The notes beneath the pieces were generated by a model, which saw nothing but the letters and a program-made list of their open reading frames with translations, was not told the origin of the DNA and made no database searches. Below, in pieces: positions 32,691 through 41,078 of a DNA stretch of 64,000 nt. The stretch covers positions 28,649-92,648 of the forward strand of contig JAAYCM010000143.1 of NCBI GenBank assembly GCA_012729765.1, read 5' to 3'. Source of the DNA: Chloroflexota bacterium (GTDB lineage: Bacteria; Chloroflexota; Anaerolineae; Aggregatilineales; Aggregatilineaceae). The translations under genes and the position numbers were made by a program. Positions within the stretch are counted from its first letter, which is position 1. Every line of letters starts with the position of its first letter.

Positions 32691-34524
32691 GTTCTGCCAG
32701 GATCGCCAGAATATCTGGGCTAGCCTCATCCCCGGCCAAGCGCGCATACTCCCGCAGATCGGCCAGCGCGCGCTCGCGGTCGCCCTGGAAGTAGTAGAGC
32801 GCGCCGCGAATGCCATAGGCCAGCGCAAACTGCGGGTCCAGATCAATCGCGCGGTTTACATCGGCCAGCGCGTTCTCGAAATCCCCCCGGTCGGCATAGA
32901 CCAGCGCCCGGTTGGCATACAGGTCGGCGTCGTCCGGCGCGAGTGCCAGCGCGTGGTTGTAATCATCGAGCGCCTGCGCCAGCAAGCCCTGATCGTGGTA
33001 GGCCAGCCCGCGATTCTGGTAGGCCGCCACATCGCCGGGATCAAGCTCCAGGATACGCGTGTAATCGTCGATCGCCGCCCCCAACCGGCCCAGATCGTAG
33101 GCGGCCTCGGCGCGGCTGTGATAGGCGTTGATGTAGGCCGGATCGATGGCCAGGGCGCGATCGTAGTCCGCGATCGCCTGCTCGTACCGGCCCAGGCGGA
33201 CATGGGTCAGCCCGCGATTGACGTAGCCCTCGGCCAGATCGGGATTGAGGCGCAGGGCTTCGTCATAGTCGGCCACCGCCTGATCATAGGCTTCCTGGAA
33301 GGCGTAGCAGTTGCCCCGGAAGAAGTAGAGCACGTAGGCGTGCAGATCGTCGGCCCGGCGCGGATCGAGCGCATCCGTTGCCAGCGAAAAGGAGCGCACC
33401 GCCCCATCGAGATCGTCCTCGAAGTAATGAAGCTGCCCGGCGGTCAGCCCCAGGATGTAATTGACGTCCATCCCCTCGTACAGGAACGCCTCGAAATTGT
33501 CGAGCTGGGCCGTCGAGACGCGGTATTCGCCTTCCGCCTCGAAGTCTACGAAACCATCACGCGGCGTGATCTCATAGTGCGCGGTGACGCCGCCCGGTGC
33601 GGTGCGCCCATAGACGACCATCGTCGCGCCGTAGAGATCGCTCACCTGCTGCGCCTGGGCGCGATCGGCCAGCGGATGCCCGATCCCGATCACGCGCACG
33701 TCGCCCGCTTCGGCGGCGGCCTGTCGCAGCACTTCGAGCATATCGATCTCCGGCGTGAAGGCGCTGCCGCTGGTGCGCTCGAACGGCGCGACGACGACCA
33801 CGATCTCCCCGGTACGGGCGGGATCGCCTTCGAGCGGGGTCGCGGTCGGCAGCAGAGTCGGCGTGGCGGTGGGTGTGGGAGTCCAGGCGGCGGCGGTCGC
33901 GGTCTGGTTCAGCGCGGCGACCGCCTGTGCCGTCGCCAGCCGCCCCACTGAATCGTCATCATCCGGACGCGAAAGCACCACCGCCGCGCTGATCAGCGCC
34001 AGCAGTACAGCAATCAGGGACACGCTGCCGATCAGCAGCCGGCGCTGCTGCTGCCGCTCGCGCTGGACCCGCCCGGCATCGTGGGCGAGACTCTGCGACA
34101 CTCTGGCGGCGAGCGACTCCGGCGTGGTGAAGGTGGCCCACACCTTTTCCCGCCCCACGCGCTGCTTGAAGGCGTCGAGTGCTGCCGCGTGCGCCGGGTC
34201 GCGTAGGGAGTCCGGCCAGGGATGGTCGGGATCGATCACGAACACGCGGCGCGGGATGCCCGCTTCTCCGGCCCAATCGTATTCCAGTTCGGTGATCGAG
34301 CGCGTGTGCTGGTGGGGAATGTAGCCGTAGCGGTGGGCATAGATGCCCACGAACAAGTCGCAGTCCTGCACTTTCTGGTGGCAGGCCGCAACTGCGTCGG
34401 CGTCCATCGCCGGGAAGTGCTCCATCATTACCGGGTGCATGCCGAGCGCCAGGACGGCATCGCGCACGGCCTCACGATGCGCCTGCAGGTCCTGCGATGT
34501 CGAGCTGACGAATACGCGGAACAT
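32674..34524 (-). CDS. DUF4062-TM-TPR protein
   Basis: From MFRVFVSSTSQDL the 616-residue product has a DUF4062 domain in the first 160 residues (FVSSTSQDLQAHREAV, CDLFVGIYAHRYGYIP, SITELEYDWA), then a basic stretch and a membrane span (LLIGSVSLIAVLLALISAAVVL). An Ala/Thr/Pro linker and a beta-rich region follow, and six to seven TPR units close the C-terminus. DUF4062 is a TIR-like fold seen in predicted signalling and conflict proteins fused to sensor repeats. Here the DUF4062 part would be cytoplasmic and the TPR part outside. It lies between a toxin-antitoxin pair and a hydrolase operon. Function unknown. Confidence 0.8.
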   Translation of the reverse strand: MFRVFVSSTSQDLQAHREAVRDAVLALGMHPVMMEHFPAMDADAVAACHQKVQDCDLFVGIYAHRYGYIPHQHTRSITELEYDWAGEAGIPRRVFVIDPDHPWPDSLRDPAHAAALDAFKQRVGREKVWATFTTPESLAARVSQSLAHDAGRVQRERQQQRRLLIGSVSLIAVLLALISAAVVLSRPDDDDSVGRLATAQAVAALNQTATAAAWTPTPTATPTLLPTATPLEGDPARTGEIVVVVAPFERTSGSAFTPEIDMLEVLRQAAAEAGDVRVIGIGHPLADRAQAQQVSDLYGATMVVYGRTAPGGVTAHYEITPRDGFVDFEAEGEYRVSTAQLDNFEAFLYEGMDVNYILGLTAGQLHYFEDDLDGAVRSFSLATDALDPRRADDLHAYVLYFFRGNCYAFQEAYDQAVADYDEALRLNPDLAEGYVNRGLTHVRLGRYEQAIADYDRALAIDPAYINAYHSRAEAAYDLGRLGAAIDDYTRILELDPGDVAAYQNRGLAYHDQGLLAQALDDYNHALALAPDDADLYANRALVYADRGDFENALADVNRAIDLDPQFALAYGIRGALYYFQGDRERALADLREYARLAGDEASPDILAILAELEGTE

Positions 34525-34590
34525 CGGCGGTCCTTCCGGCTGGACCATCCGGACGGGATATGAGCATTATATCAATGTTTATTGTTATAA

Positions 34591-34618
34591 ATAAAGCGGC
34601 CCCGTATGGGAGCCGCCT
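34591..34618 (-). terminator. Terminator after the alpha/beta hydrolase lipoprotein gene
   Basis: On the minus strand the stem GCGGC...GCCGC (34616-34612 and 34600-34596), with inner G/C pairs, is followed by TTTATTTAT. It lies between the hydrolase stop at 34639 and the DUF4062 gene start. Confidence 0.65.
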
Positions 34619-34638
34619 GAATAGGTGAGTTGGGCCGG

Positions 34639-35568
34639 TCAGCCGGCGGTTGGTGTTGGGAGCGCCGCGCCGGGTGGGACACGCGCCGCGAGCCACTGCG
34701 CGATCTGGTCCAGCAGGCCGGGCTGCGCGTCGAACAGATCGGTGCCGTGCGCGGAGATGGGCACGATCACAAGCTGGTGATCGCCGCGCGCCAGGCTGCC
34801 CAGCGTCACGCTGTCCGCCGGGTTGTTGTTGTCGTTCTCCCCGGAGATGATCAACACCGGGCGCGCCCCCAGGCGGCCCATCGCCTCGGCGGTGGTGATG
34901 CCCTGCACGTCCAGGCCGGGGCTGAGCAGCACAGTCGCCGCGCAGCCGGAAGTCTCCGCGCACAGATTGAGGCCGAGATTCGCGCCGATCCCCGCGCCGA
35001 TCACGATCAACTGGGAGCGATTCACCCCACTTAGCTCGCTCAGCATCGCCAGGGCGGCGCGCACGTCGTCCTGAGCCTGCCGCCAATCCGGCTGGCCGCC
35101 CGTCTCGCCATAGCCGCGCAGATCGACCGTCAAGACGGCATAGCCCGCCGCCTGCAAGCGCTCGGCCAGCAGCGTCCAACTGCCGCGATCACGGTCCTGC
35201 ATCGGCAGCAGCAGCACCGCCGGGGCCGGGCGCGCGGCTGGACCGTAGAAGGTCGCCTGCAAGACCAGCCCATCCCCCGCCGTGATCATCATCGGGAGCT
35301 GGGCGGCGGTCGGCTGGGGCGTGATCGTCGGCCCCTGGGCATCCGGCTCGCCCTCGGCAGCCAGCGCGGCCTGGGTAGGATTGCTCGCCCCGACCGCTGC
35401 GCCGCCGTAACCGTCGCCGGTGGGCAGCAGCGGATCGACGGTCGGGCTGGCAGGCAGCGGGGGAGCGGTCGGCCAGTCGGGGGTCGGATTACCCACCGGA
35501 GTCGGCTCGCCGCACGCCGCCAGCAGTATCACGACGACCGCCAGCCCCCACCACGCCCGGCCTCTCAT
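34639..35568 (-). CDS. Lipoprotein alpha/beta hydrolase
   Basis: The 309-residue protein has a lipoprotein signal (GLAVVVILLAAC), a long Thr/Pro/Gly linker (residues about 20-90) and an alpha/beta hydrolase core. The core shows VLLLPMQDRDRGSWTLLAERL, VDLRGYGETGG and the nucleophile region LIVIGAGIGANLGL. The usual GxSxG Ser is replaced (GAGIGA), so it may lack a standard nucleophile, although an acidic residue (SGENDNNNPAD) and His (SAHGTDLFD) remain. Its start overlaps the methyltransferase stop by four bases. It is exported; substrate unknown. Confidence 0.75.
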   Translation of the reverse strand: MRGRAWWGLAVVVILLAACGEPTPVGNPTPDWPTAPPLPASPTVDPLLPTGDGYGGAAVGASNPTQAALAAEGEPDAQGPTITPQPTAAQLPMMITAGDGLVLQATFYGPAARPAPAVLLLPMQDRDRGSWTLLAERLQAAGYAVLTVDLRGYGETGGQPDWRQAQDDVRAALAMLSELSGVNRSQLIVIGAGIGANLGLNLCAETSGCAATVLLSPGLDVQGITTAEAMGRLGARPVLIISGENDNNNPADSVTLGSLARGDHQLVIVPISAHGTDLFDAQPGLLDQIAQWLAARVPPGAALPTPTAG

Positions 35569-36359
35569 GCGTCCGCCTCCTCGATCTTCTGCGCCAGCAC
35601 GATCATCCGCTCGCAGCCGTTTTCGAACGGCCCGCGCTCGTAGTCACCGTAGATTTCGACCGCTACCAGTCCCGCCGCCGCGAGCATCAGGTCCATCTCG
35701 CCCGGCAGGATATAGCGCAGCAGCAGTGGGGCAAGCGTGCGGCGCAGCGTGCCATCGCGGGTGATTTCGTCGTAAATCCAGGTAATGTGAAGCTGCTGGG
35801 CGATCCGGTCGAGCGAGCTGACGGACTGCTGCATCACCACGTGGCCGCTCTCCGGCTCGATGAACGAGCGCTCCAATACCAGCACATCCTCGTCCTGCGT
35901 GCCATAGGCTTCGCCCGCGTTGGGCAGATCGAGCACCAGCAGCCCATCGTCATCCAGCAGGGCGTGGCAGCGCTGCAGCACGGCCAGTTGATCCGCCTGC
36001 TGGTTGAAGTGCATCAGGCTGTTGTAGGACACGATGACCAGCTTGAAGCGCTCCGGCAGATCGAGCGTGAGCGCGTCGGCGTGCAGGAAGCGGGCACGCG
36101 GCTTGAGATCGGGCCTGGTTTGCAGCCGCCGCTCCCCACGCGCCAGCATCGCCCGCGAAATGTCGATCCCGGTCACGCGGTAGCCTTCCTGGGCCAGATG
36201 CAGCAGCACGCGCCCGCTGCCGCAGCCCACATCCAGCACCGGATCGCCGCATTCCTCGGCCAGCTCGGTATAGAGCAGCAGGTCCTCGACCAGATCGGCG
36301 TTCTCGGCGTCATAAAAGCGTGCGATACGCTCGTAGAATTCATCGTTTGGCGTTGTCAT
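35565..36359 (-). CDS. Class I SAM-dependent methyltransferase
   Basis: The product (264 residues from MTTPNDEFYERI) has the Rossmann SAM-binding motif VLDVGCGSGRVLLHLAQEGYRVTGIDIS, an acidic DAL motif (HADALTLDLPERF) and a post-motif DGLLVLDLPNAG. An N-terminal ARFYDAEN segment matches small-molecule methyltransferases. The acceptor is unknown. The next gene overlaps it by four bases. Upstream ATGs at 36365 and 36368 are possible starts. Confidence 0.85.
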   Translation of the reverse strand: MTTPNDEFYERIARFYDAENADLVEDLLLYTELAEECGDPVLDVGCGSGRVLLHLAQEGYRVTGIDISRAMLARGERRLQTRPDLKPRARFLHADALTLDLPERFKLVIVSYNSLMHFNQQADQLAVLQRCHALLDDDGLLVLDLPNAGEAYGTQDEDVLVLERSFIEPESGHVVMQQSVSSLDRIAQQLHITWIYDEITRDGTLRRTLAPLLLRYILPGEMDLMLAAAGLVAVEIYGDYERGPFENGCERMIVLAQKIEEADA

Positions 36360-36514
36360 TCGCATCATCTCAGGTTGGGCGGCGCACTTACCCCGCCGCG
36401 TCAGGAAAAACCGCACGCAGTGTAGCCCAAATCACAGCCGGGGCAAAAAATCGTCCCGCGCCGGTTCAGGGCGGCGGATCGAAATATTGAACCTTACTGA
36501 CCCCTAAACGATAC

Positions 36515-36543
36515 TGGACACAGCTTGACATTCGTTGTATAGT
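36515..36543 (+). promoter_or_regulatory. Promoter of the FGE-like gene
   Basis: TGGACA (36515-36520) and TATAGT (36538-36543) are separated by 17 bases, 37 bases before the ATG at 36581. A TTGACA at 36525 is less well spaced. Confidence 0.55.
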
Positions 36544-36580
36544 AGCAGATGAGTTTTGCGCACATCAGGAGCAGATACAC

Positions 36581-37333
36581 ATGCGCACCACCGATTTGCC
36601 CGGCCCCTTCGAGTGGGTCACGATTCCCGGCGGCGCGGTGACTCTGAAGGCGGGCGGCTATCTGGAGCAGCCCACCACCTTCGAGGTCGTGCCGTTCACC
36701 ATCGCCCGTTATCCGATCACCAACCGGCAGTATGCGCTTTTTATCGCGGACGGTGGCTATGCGAACCCGACGTGGTGGAGCGAATACGGCTGGCGGGTCC
36801 GCGAGCGGCAGGGCTGGACCGGGCCGCGCTATTGGGGCCAGCGCGATTTCGACGGCGAAGACAGCCCGGTGATGGGCGTGACGTGGCATGAGGCGGGCGC
36901 GTTCTGCCGCTGGCTGAGCGCCGCGACGGGTGAGTCGGTCACGCTGCCGACCGAGCAGCAGTGGCAGCGCGCGGGACAGGGCGACGACGGGCGCGAGTTC
37001 CCCTGGGGCAGCGACAATCCCGACGAGACACGCTGCAACTGGGCGCGCAATGTCGATGGGACGACGCCGGTCACGCAGTACCCGCTGGGCGCCAGCCCCT
37101 ACGGCGTGATGGACCTGTGCGGCAACGTGTGGGAGATCTGCCGCACCTCGTGGGAGAGCGGCGGCACCCACCTGGACGGGGCCGAGCGCCGGATCGTGCG
37201 CGGCGGCTGCTGGGTCAACGACAGCCCGGTCACGCTCATGATCACGCAGCGCGACGGCCCTCACCCCGCCGACACCTATCACCTGTTCGGCTTCCGCTGT
37301 GCACTTGAAAACGGCGCAGACTCCGGACAATAA
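36581..37333 (+). CDS. Formylglycine-generating enzyme-like (SUMF1/EgtB-type) protein
   Basis: The 250-residue protein is one FGE-sulfatase domain: FEWVTIPGGAVTLKAGGY, FTIARYPITNRQYALFI, PVMGVTWHEAGAFCRWLS, LPTEQQWQRAGQG, and the C-terminal NVWEICRTS...RIVRGGCWVNDS...FGFRCALE. The RGGCW and GFRC segments include family cysteines. A canonical FGE needs two specific copper-binding cysteines, and I cannot tell if both are matched. An AGGAGC lies nine bases before the ATG. No sulfatase gene is adjacent, so the role may be an EgtB-like or unrelated oxidation. Confidence 0.82.
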   Translation: MRTTDLPGPFEWVTIPGGAVTLKAGGYLEQPTTFEVVPFTIARYPITNRQYALFIADGGYANPTWWSEYGWRVRERQGWTGPRYWGQRDFDGEDSPVMGVTWHEAGAFCRWLSAATGESVTLPTEQQWQRAGQGDDGREFPWGSDNPDETRCNWARNVDGTTPVTQYPLGASPYGVMDLCGNVWEICRTSWESGGTHLDGAERRIVRGGCWVNDSPVTLMITQRDGPHPADTYHLFGFRCALENGADSGQ

Positions 37334-37357
37334 CACGCGTGTTCCCACTTAGAGGCG

Positions 37358-37516
37358 TCATATATTTTGCCCCCCATCCCCCAACCCCTTCCCCCACGCT
37401 GGCGCGGAGGGAAGGGGAGCGTGGCAGCGTTTTTCAAGTCCTTCCTTCATTTCGGGGGAAGGATTTAGGATGGGGGGAGTCTTGTTGGCCCCGTTCAGCG
37501 TTCCACAGCGCATAAC
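37358..37516 (-). repeat. Dispersed MITE-like repeat, copy R4 (inverted)
   Basis: Read on the minus strand it starts GTTATGCGCTGTGGAACGCT, has arms CCCCCATCCTAAATCC and GTGGGGGAAGGGGTTGGGGG, and ends GGGGGGCAAAATATATGA. It occupies most of the 360-base gap between the FGE-like and receiver-like genes. Confidence 0.8.
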
Positions 37517-37608
37517 ACGCTCCAGCTAACAGCATCATAGCCCTTGCCGGGCTGCAACCTCAATCCGCCTGCTTCGTAGAATTACGTAGTCGCTGCACGC
37601 CTGACCGC

Positions 37609-37638
37609 TTGACAGCGGAGTGAAATTCGTGCTAAAAT
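37609..37638 (+). promoter_or_regulatory. Promoter of the receiver-like gene
   Basis: A consensus TTGACA (37609-37614) and TAAAAT (37633-37638) are separated by 18 bases, 55 bases before the ATG at 37694. A small inverted repeat (TTGC...GCAA) follows in the leader near 37649-37664. Confidence 0.65.
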
Positions 37639-37693
37639 GTTACTATAGTTGCACAATAGCGCAATTAAGCAAGTTAACAAGTGAGGCAAGGTG

Positions 37694-38146
37694 ATGCATT
37701 CCACTCGTCCAGCTTCGACCCCATACGCCGTCAGCTACGATGATGTACGCTGCCCGGCGCAGGTCCTGGTCGTGGACCGCGTGAACGGGCCGGCAAACGT
37801 GCTGGTGGATACCGTTAGCCTGCTGCTGGGGCCAGGTGTCTCGGTGACATCCGTCAGCGATCATGCCGATGCGCTGCGCGCGCTGGAGTGCTGCGCGTTC
37901 GATCTGGTCGTCGTCGGAGTCGAGGCGCAGCGGCCTACCCAACTGGCAATCCTGCCCCATCTGCGCGTCCAGGCCCCGGAACTGCCGGTGCTGGTCGTTG
38001 GGCGCGACCTGCCAGAGCCAACCGTTGAGCGTGCCCGCCGCTATCAGGCGCACGAGGTCATCGAACTGCCCGCCCGTGCCGCCGATCTGCGCGATCTGGT
38101 GGCGCATCTCGCCCTGCACTACCTGGCCGTCGCGCCAGCCGTGTAA
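37694..38146 (+). CDS. Degenerate response-regulator receiver protein
   Basis: The 150-residue protein follows the receiver fold: QVLVVDRVNGP, beta-3 CAFDLVVVGVEAQRP, the helix-4 region LPVLVVGRD and a late VIELPARAADL. Key residues differ from active receivers: the phosphoacceptor Asp is Gly (LVVVGVE), and the first acidic pair is DR rather than DD. The Lys near the C-terminus is not evident (ELPARA). So it is likely a pseudo-receiver without Asp phosphorylation. It has no output domain and a strong promoter. Confidence 0.7.
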   Translation: MHSTRPASTPYAVSYDDVRCPAQVLVVDRVNGPANVLVDTVSLLLGPGVSVTSVSDHADALRALECCAFDLVVVGVEAQRPTQLAILPHLRVQAPELPVLVVGRDLPEPTVERARRYQAHEVIELPARAADLRDLVAHLALHYLAVAPAV

Positions 38147-38232
38147 ACGGGCATCCCGCCGGAGTCACAATTTTCGCAGGTGGAGTCGTAAAATATTGTA
38201 ACCTGATCTGCGAACACACCCGCGTGGGCGCG

Positions 38233-38267
38233 GCAGGGGCGGTCCGAGGGGTCGGCTTCGCCCCTGC
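38233..38267 (+). repeat. GGGGCG hairpin
   Basis: A 9-bp stem GCAGGGGCG/CGCCCCTGC lies downstream of the receiver-like gene. It is related to the S1-S3 hairpins in its core and may act as its terminator. Confidence 0.5.
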
Positions 38268-38323
38268 TTCCCCCGATTACCTGTGTTCACGGTTAGTCCC
38301 CCACCTGCCCCGGCGACGATTTT

Positions 38324-38346
38324 GTACTATTATCTTGATTGAGTAC
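38324..38346 (+). promoter_or_regulatory. Candidate operator/promoter region of the ArsR-type regulator
   Basis: An inverted repeat GTACT (38324-38328) and AGTAC (38342-38346) overlaps a sigma-70-like element (TTGTAC, then ACATTA after 17 bases) just before the ArsR-type gene. It is a plausible autoregulatory site. Confidence 0.4.
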
Positions 38347-38383
38347 ATTATCTGTATTGTTTACGCCGAGATAGGGTTAATCC

Positions 38384-39451
38384 ATGCCACTCCAAGTGAT
38401 CGAAACCGCCGACCCGCTCACCGACCTGGTGCGCCTGCAAACCTCGCCTGTCTACGAGATGATCATCAGCCTGCAAAAACTGCTCAGGCTCAGCCGCCAG
38501 GAAGACTGGACGCGCGCCGCGCGTGAGATTCTGCCCAGCGGCTTTTGGGGTGAGCTGGCCGATCTTTATGAGCCGTTCGGCAACGGCTCGGTCTTCTTCG
38601 AGCTGGCGATCGATTATCCCGATCACGACGATCTGGTGGGCTTTGCCGACTACGTGCGCGGCCTGGACCCGATCTCGTTCATGTTCTACATCGTCGGGCG
38701 CATCCTGACCCGCGAGGAGCTGGCGGCAACTGAGTTGGAGACGGAAGCAGTGATCGACCGGCTGACCGAGTTGAACAGCCGCTTTAGTTGCCACTGCCTG
38801 GACTCCCCGCTCGACGAGATTCTGACCGATGTCCCGGCCTTCCAGAACCGGCTGGCGGACCTGTGGCAGACCTACAGCGAGGCATTTTTCGCCTCGCTAA
38901 TCGAGGAATGGCAGCCCCACTGGGAGCGCGCCCTCAACGAAAAGGCGGGAATTCTCTATCGTGACGGCGGCCAGGCGCTGCTGGAGCACGTCACCGGGCG
39001 GCAGGAGTTGCCCGATCCGCTCCCGCCCGACCAGCCGGTAACCGAAGTTGTGTTCACCCCGGTCTACACCATCCCCTACCCGGTCTACATGTTCTACGGC
39101 TATGGCAACGTCACGGTGCTGTTCGACAGCCAGCGCACCGAAAACCGCCGCACCGAGATCGAGCGCACCCGGCAGGAAGTGATCGCCGTCCTCAAGGCCC
39201 TGAGCGACAACACCCGGCTGGATATTCTGCGCCTGATCTACCATCACGGCGGCGAGATGCACGGCAAGCAGATCGCGGCCAAGCTCAAGCTCTCGGCCTC
39301 GGCGGTGTCGCGCCAGCTTGGGCAGCTCAAGGAAGCCGGGCTGATCGCGGAAGAGTCGCAGGACAACCGCACGATCACCTACCGGCTCCAGCGCGACGTG
39401 ATCACCACGCTGCCTGACAAGCTGATGGACTATCTCGGCATCAAGTACTAG
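38384..39451 (+). CDS. ArsR-type winged-helix transcription regulator with N-terminal domain
   Basis: The 355-residue protein has a C-terminal ArsR winged helix (EVIAVLKALSDNTRLDILRLIYHHGGEMHGKQIAAKLKLSASAVSRQLGQLKEAGLIAEE, about residues 258-320). A 250-residue N-terminal region of unrecognised fold precedes it and includes the SCHCLDSP cysteine pair. The winged helix lacks the usual metal-binding ELCVCDL cysteines, so a small metal is not an obvious signal. It is preceded by its own promoter and inverted repeat. The target is unknown; autoregulation is likely. Confidence 0.85.
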   Translation: MPLQVIETADPLTDLVRLQTSPVYEMIISLQKLLRLSRQEDWTRAAREILPSGFWGELADLYEPFGNGSVFFELAIDYPDHDDLVGFADYVRGLDPISFMFYIVGRILTREELAATELETEAVIDRLTELNSRFSCHCLDSPLDEILTDVPAFQNRLADLWQTYSEAFFASLIEEWQPHWERALNEKAGILYRDGGQALLEHVTGRQELPDPLPPDQPVTEVVFTPVYTIPYPVYMFYGYGNVTVLFDSQRTENRRTEIERTRQEVIAVLKALSDNTRLDILRLIYHHGGEMHGKQIAAKLKLSASAVSRQLGQLKEAGLIAEESQDNRTITYRLQRDVITTLPDKLMDYLGIKY

Positions 39452-39571
39452 CGGCTGTTACGCATTTTCAGGTGGCGCATGGCAATCGAACACGCCGTCA
39501 CCGGGGAGAGGTAGGGGACCTGCCGCCCTACCCGGCAGATCGCTCCTGGAGAAACTTTCAAGCGCAGGTCA

Positions 39572-40234
39572 TCACTTTTCCAGCCACACATGCAGCCCGA
39601 TGGCATTCGGATCGATCCGGCACCTGCCAAACGCGCTCCGGGATGCCATCTCCTCGAAATCGCGCGTGGTATACGCCCGCTTGATCAACATCGACCTGAA
39701 CGCGGCTTTCGTCATGAAGGTGTTGATCCGGTTCAGGCCCATCTGATCGACATGGCGGTCGATTGCCTCGGCAGAAACGTCGCCCCGCAGATCGTCGATC
39801 AGCGCCTTGCCGCCCGGCCTTAACACCCGGTGCATTTCGTTGAGCGCCTCGACGGGCTGCGCGAAATTCTTGAAGGCAGCGCGGCAGACGATGAAATCGA
39901 ACGTGTTATCCGCAAAGGGCATCCGCGAGGCATTCCCCTGGCGAAAATCCACGTTGACCCCGGCTTCTTTCGCTTTCGCCTGCGCGATTTCGACAAACTT
40001 GGGGCTGATGTCCAGCCCGGTAATGTGATACCCGCCCAGCCTGGCCAGCTCGATGCTCAGGTAGCCCGGACCGGGCGCGATTTCGAGAATATCTGCGCGG
40101 GCGGGAACCCACCCGGCGATCTGCCGCGCCTCGCGTCGGAAGTCGTCCATGTTCTTCTGCGTGATCTGCGCATACCAGACGGCGATCAGCCCGTTCATGC
40201 CGATGCCTTTGTATCCCTTCGAAGCGGCTGCCAT
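39572..40234 (-). CDS. SAM-dependent methyltransferase under TetR control
   Basis: The 220-residue protein has a UbiE-like Rossmann motif ILEIAPGPGYLSIELARLGGYHITGLDIS, then FRQGNASRMPFADNTFDFIVCRAAFKNF and a GGKALIDDLRG motif. The second ATG of MHMAAASK is preferred, since it lies eight bases after AGGAGA. It is transcribed divergently from the TetR gene, and its promoter carries two TetR-type operators. The methyl acceptor is unknown; a xenobiotic or quinone is possible by context. Confidence 0.85.
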   Translation of the reverse strand: MAAASKGYKGIGMNGLIAVWYAQITQKNMDDFRREARQIAGWVPARADILEIAPGPGYLSIELARLGGYHITGLDISPKFVEIAQAKAKEAGVNVDFRQGNASRMPFADNTFDFIVCRAAFKNFAQPVEALNEMHRVLRPGGKALIDDLRGDVSAEAIDRHVDQMGLNRINTFMTKAAFRSMLIKRAYTTRDFEEMASRSAFGRCRIDPNAIGLHVWLEK

Positions 40235-40255
40235 GTGCATCTCTCCTGCTGCTAA

Positions 40256-40317
40256 CTAACACCGTTAGATTACAAACTAACAGTGTTAGATTAGCATATC
40301 TGGTATCATATTGTCAA
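40256..40317 (-). promoter_or_regulatory. Twin TetR-type operators and methyltransferase promoter
   Basis: Two perfect inverted repeats CTAACNNNGTTAG lie at 40256-40268 and 40277-40289, with centres 21 bp apart, so on the same face of the helix. On the minus strand a consensus TTGACA (40317-40312) lies just upstream, and the operators overlap the region of the -10 and start site. The divergent TetR protein likely binds here and blocks both genes. Confidence 0.8.
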
Positions 40318-40359
40318 GCAGCAGGGCGGGCGCAACCATCGTGAGTTCAAAAGGGGATT

Positions 40360-41031
40360 TTGGAAACCGTGTCTCGAAATTCTGCACTTGAACCAGCCCT
40401 CGATCAAAAGCTGATTGTCCGGGCAGCGCTTGATCTGCTCGACGAAGTGGGCCTGGACGCGCTCAGTATGCGCCGCCTGGCCGAAAAGCTGAATATCAAA
40501 GCGGCCTCGCTGTACTGGCATGTGCGCGACAAGGAGCACCTGCTGAGCCTGCTCGCGGATGAAATCTGCGCGGCGATGCTCGTGCCAGATTCGACCCTGC
40601 CCTGGCGCGAACAGATAGAAGCGCTCGGTCATGAAAACCGGCGGGCGCTGCGCTCACATCGGGATGCGGCGCGGGTGCTGGCCCAGACCTTGCCACTGGG
40701 GCCTAACCGGCTGCGGCTGATGGAAGTCGCCCTGACGGTGCTGCTGAAGGCCGGATTCAGCCCCAGAGATGCCGCTTATGCCGGATTTCTGTTGAATGAT
40801 TACGTAACCATGTTTGTCGTGGAAGAAACGCGCTTTTCGGCAGAGGATCAGGCAGCAAAGATTGAGCAGATCTATACCGACTGGTTTGCATCCCTGTCTC
40901 CCGAAGAATTCCCGACTCTGCGGAGTCTGGCCGGGCATCTGTTGGCGGATAACGCCGATGAACGGTTTAGCTTCGGGATGGAAGTGCTGCTCGATGGCCT
41001 GGAAATGAAGCGCAAGAATAGACCGGAATAG
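40360..41031 (+). CDS. TetR/AcrR family repressor (TetR_C type)
   Basis: The 223-residue protein has an N-terminal TetR helix-turn-helix (LIVRAALDLLDEVGLDALSMRRLAEKLNIKAASLYWHVRDKEHLLSLLADEI) and a C-terminal region like the TetR_C domain of tetracycline-type repressors (about residues 80-215). It opens with TTG at 40360 or GTG at 40369; an AAGGGG precedes both. It is divergent from a methyltransferase across twin operators and very probably represses it and itself until a ligand binds. Confidence 0.88.
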   Translation: METVSRNSALEPALDQKLIVRAALDLLDEVGLDALSMRRLAEKLNIKAASLYWHVRDKEHLLSLLADEICAAMLVPDSTLPWREQIEALGHENRRALRSHRDAARVLAQTLPLGPNRLRLMEVALTVLLKAGFSPRDAAYAGFLLNDYVTMFVVEETRFSAEDQAAKIEQIYTDWFASLSPEEFPTLRSLAGHLLADNADERFSFGMEVLLDGLEMKRKNRPE

Positions 41032-41078
41032 CCGCGTCTGCGTTATACTGTAGCGCATCGTTCATTCAGGAAAAGCTT

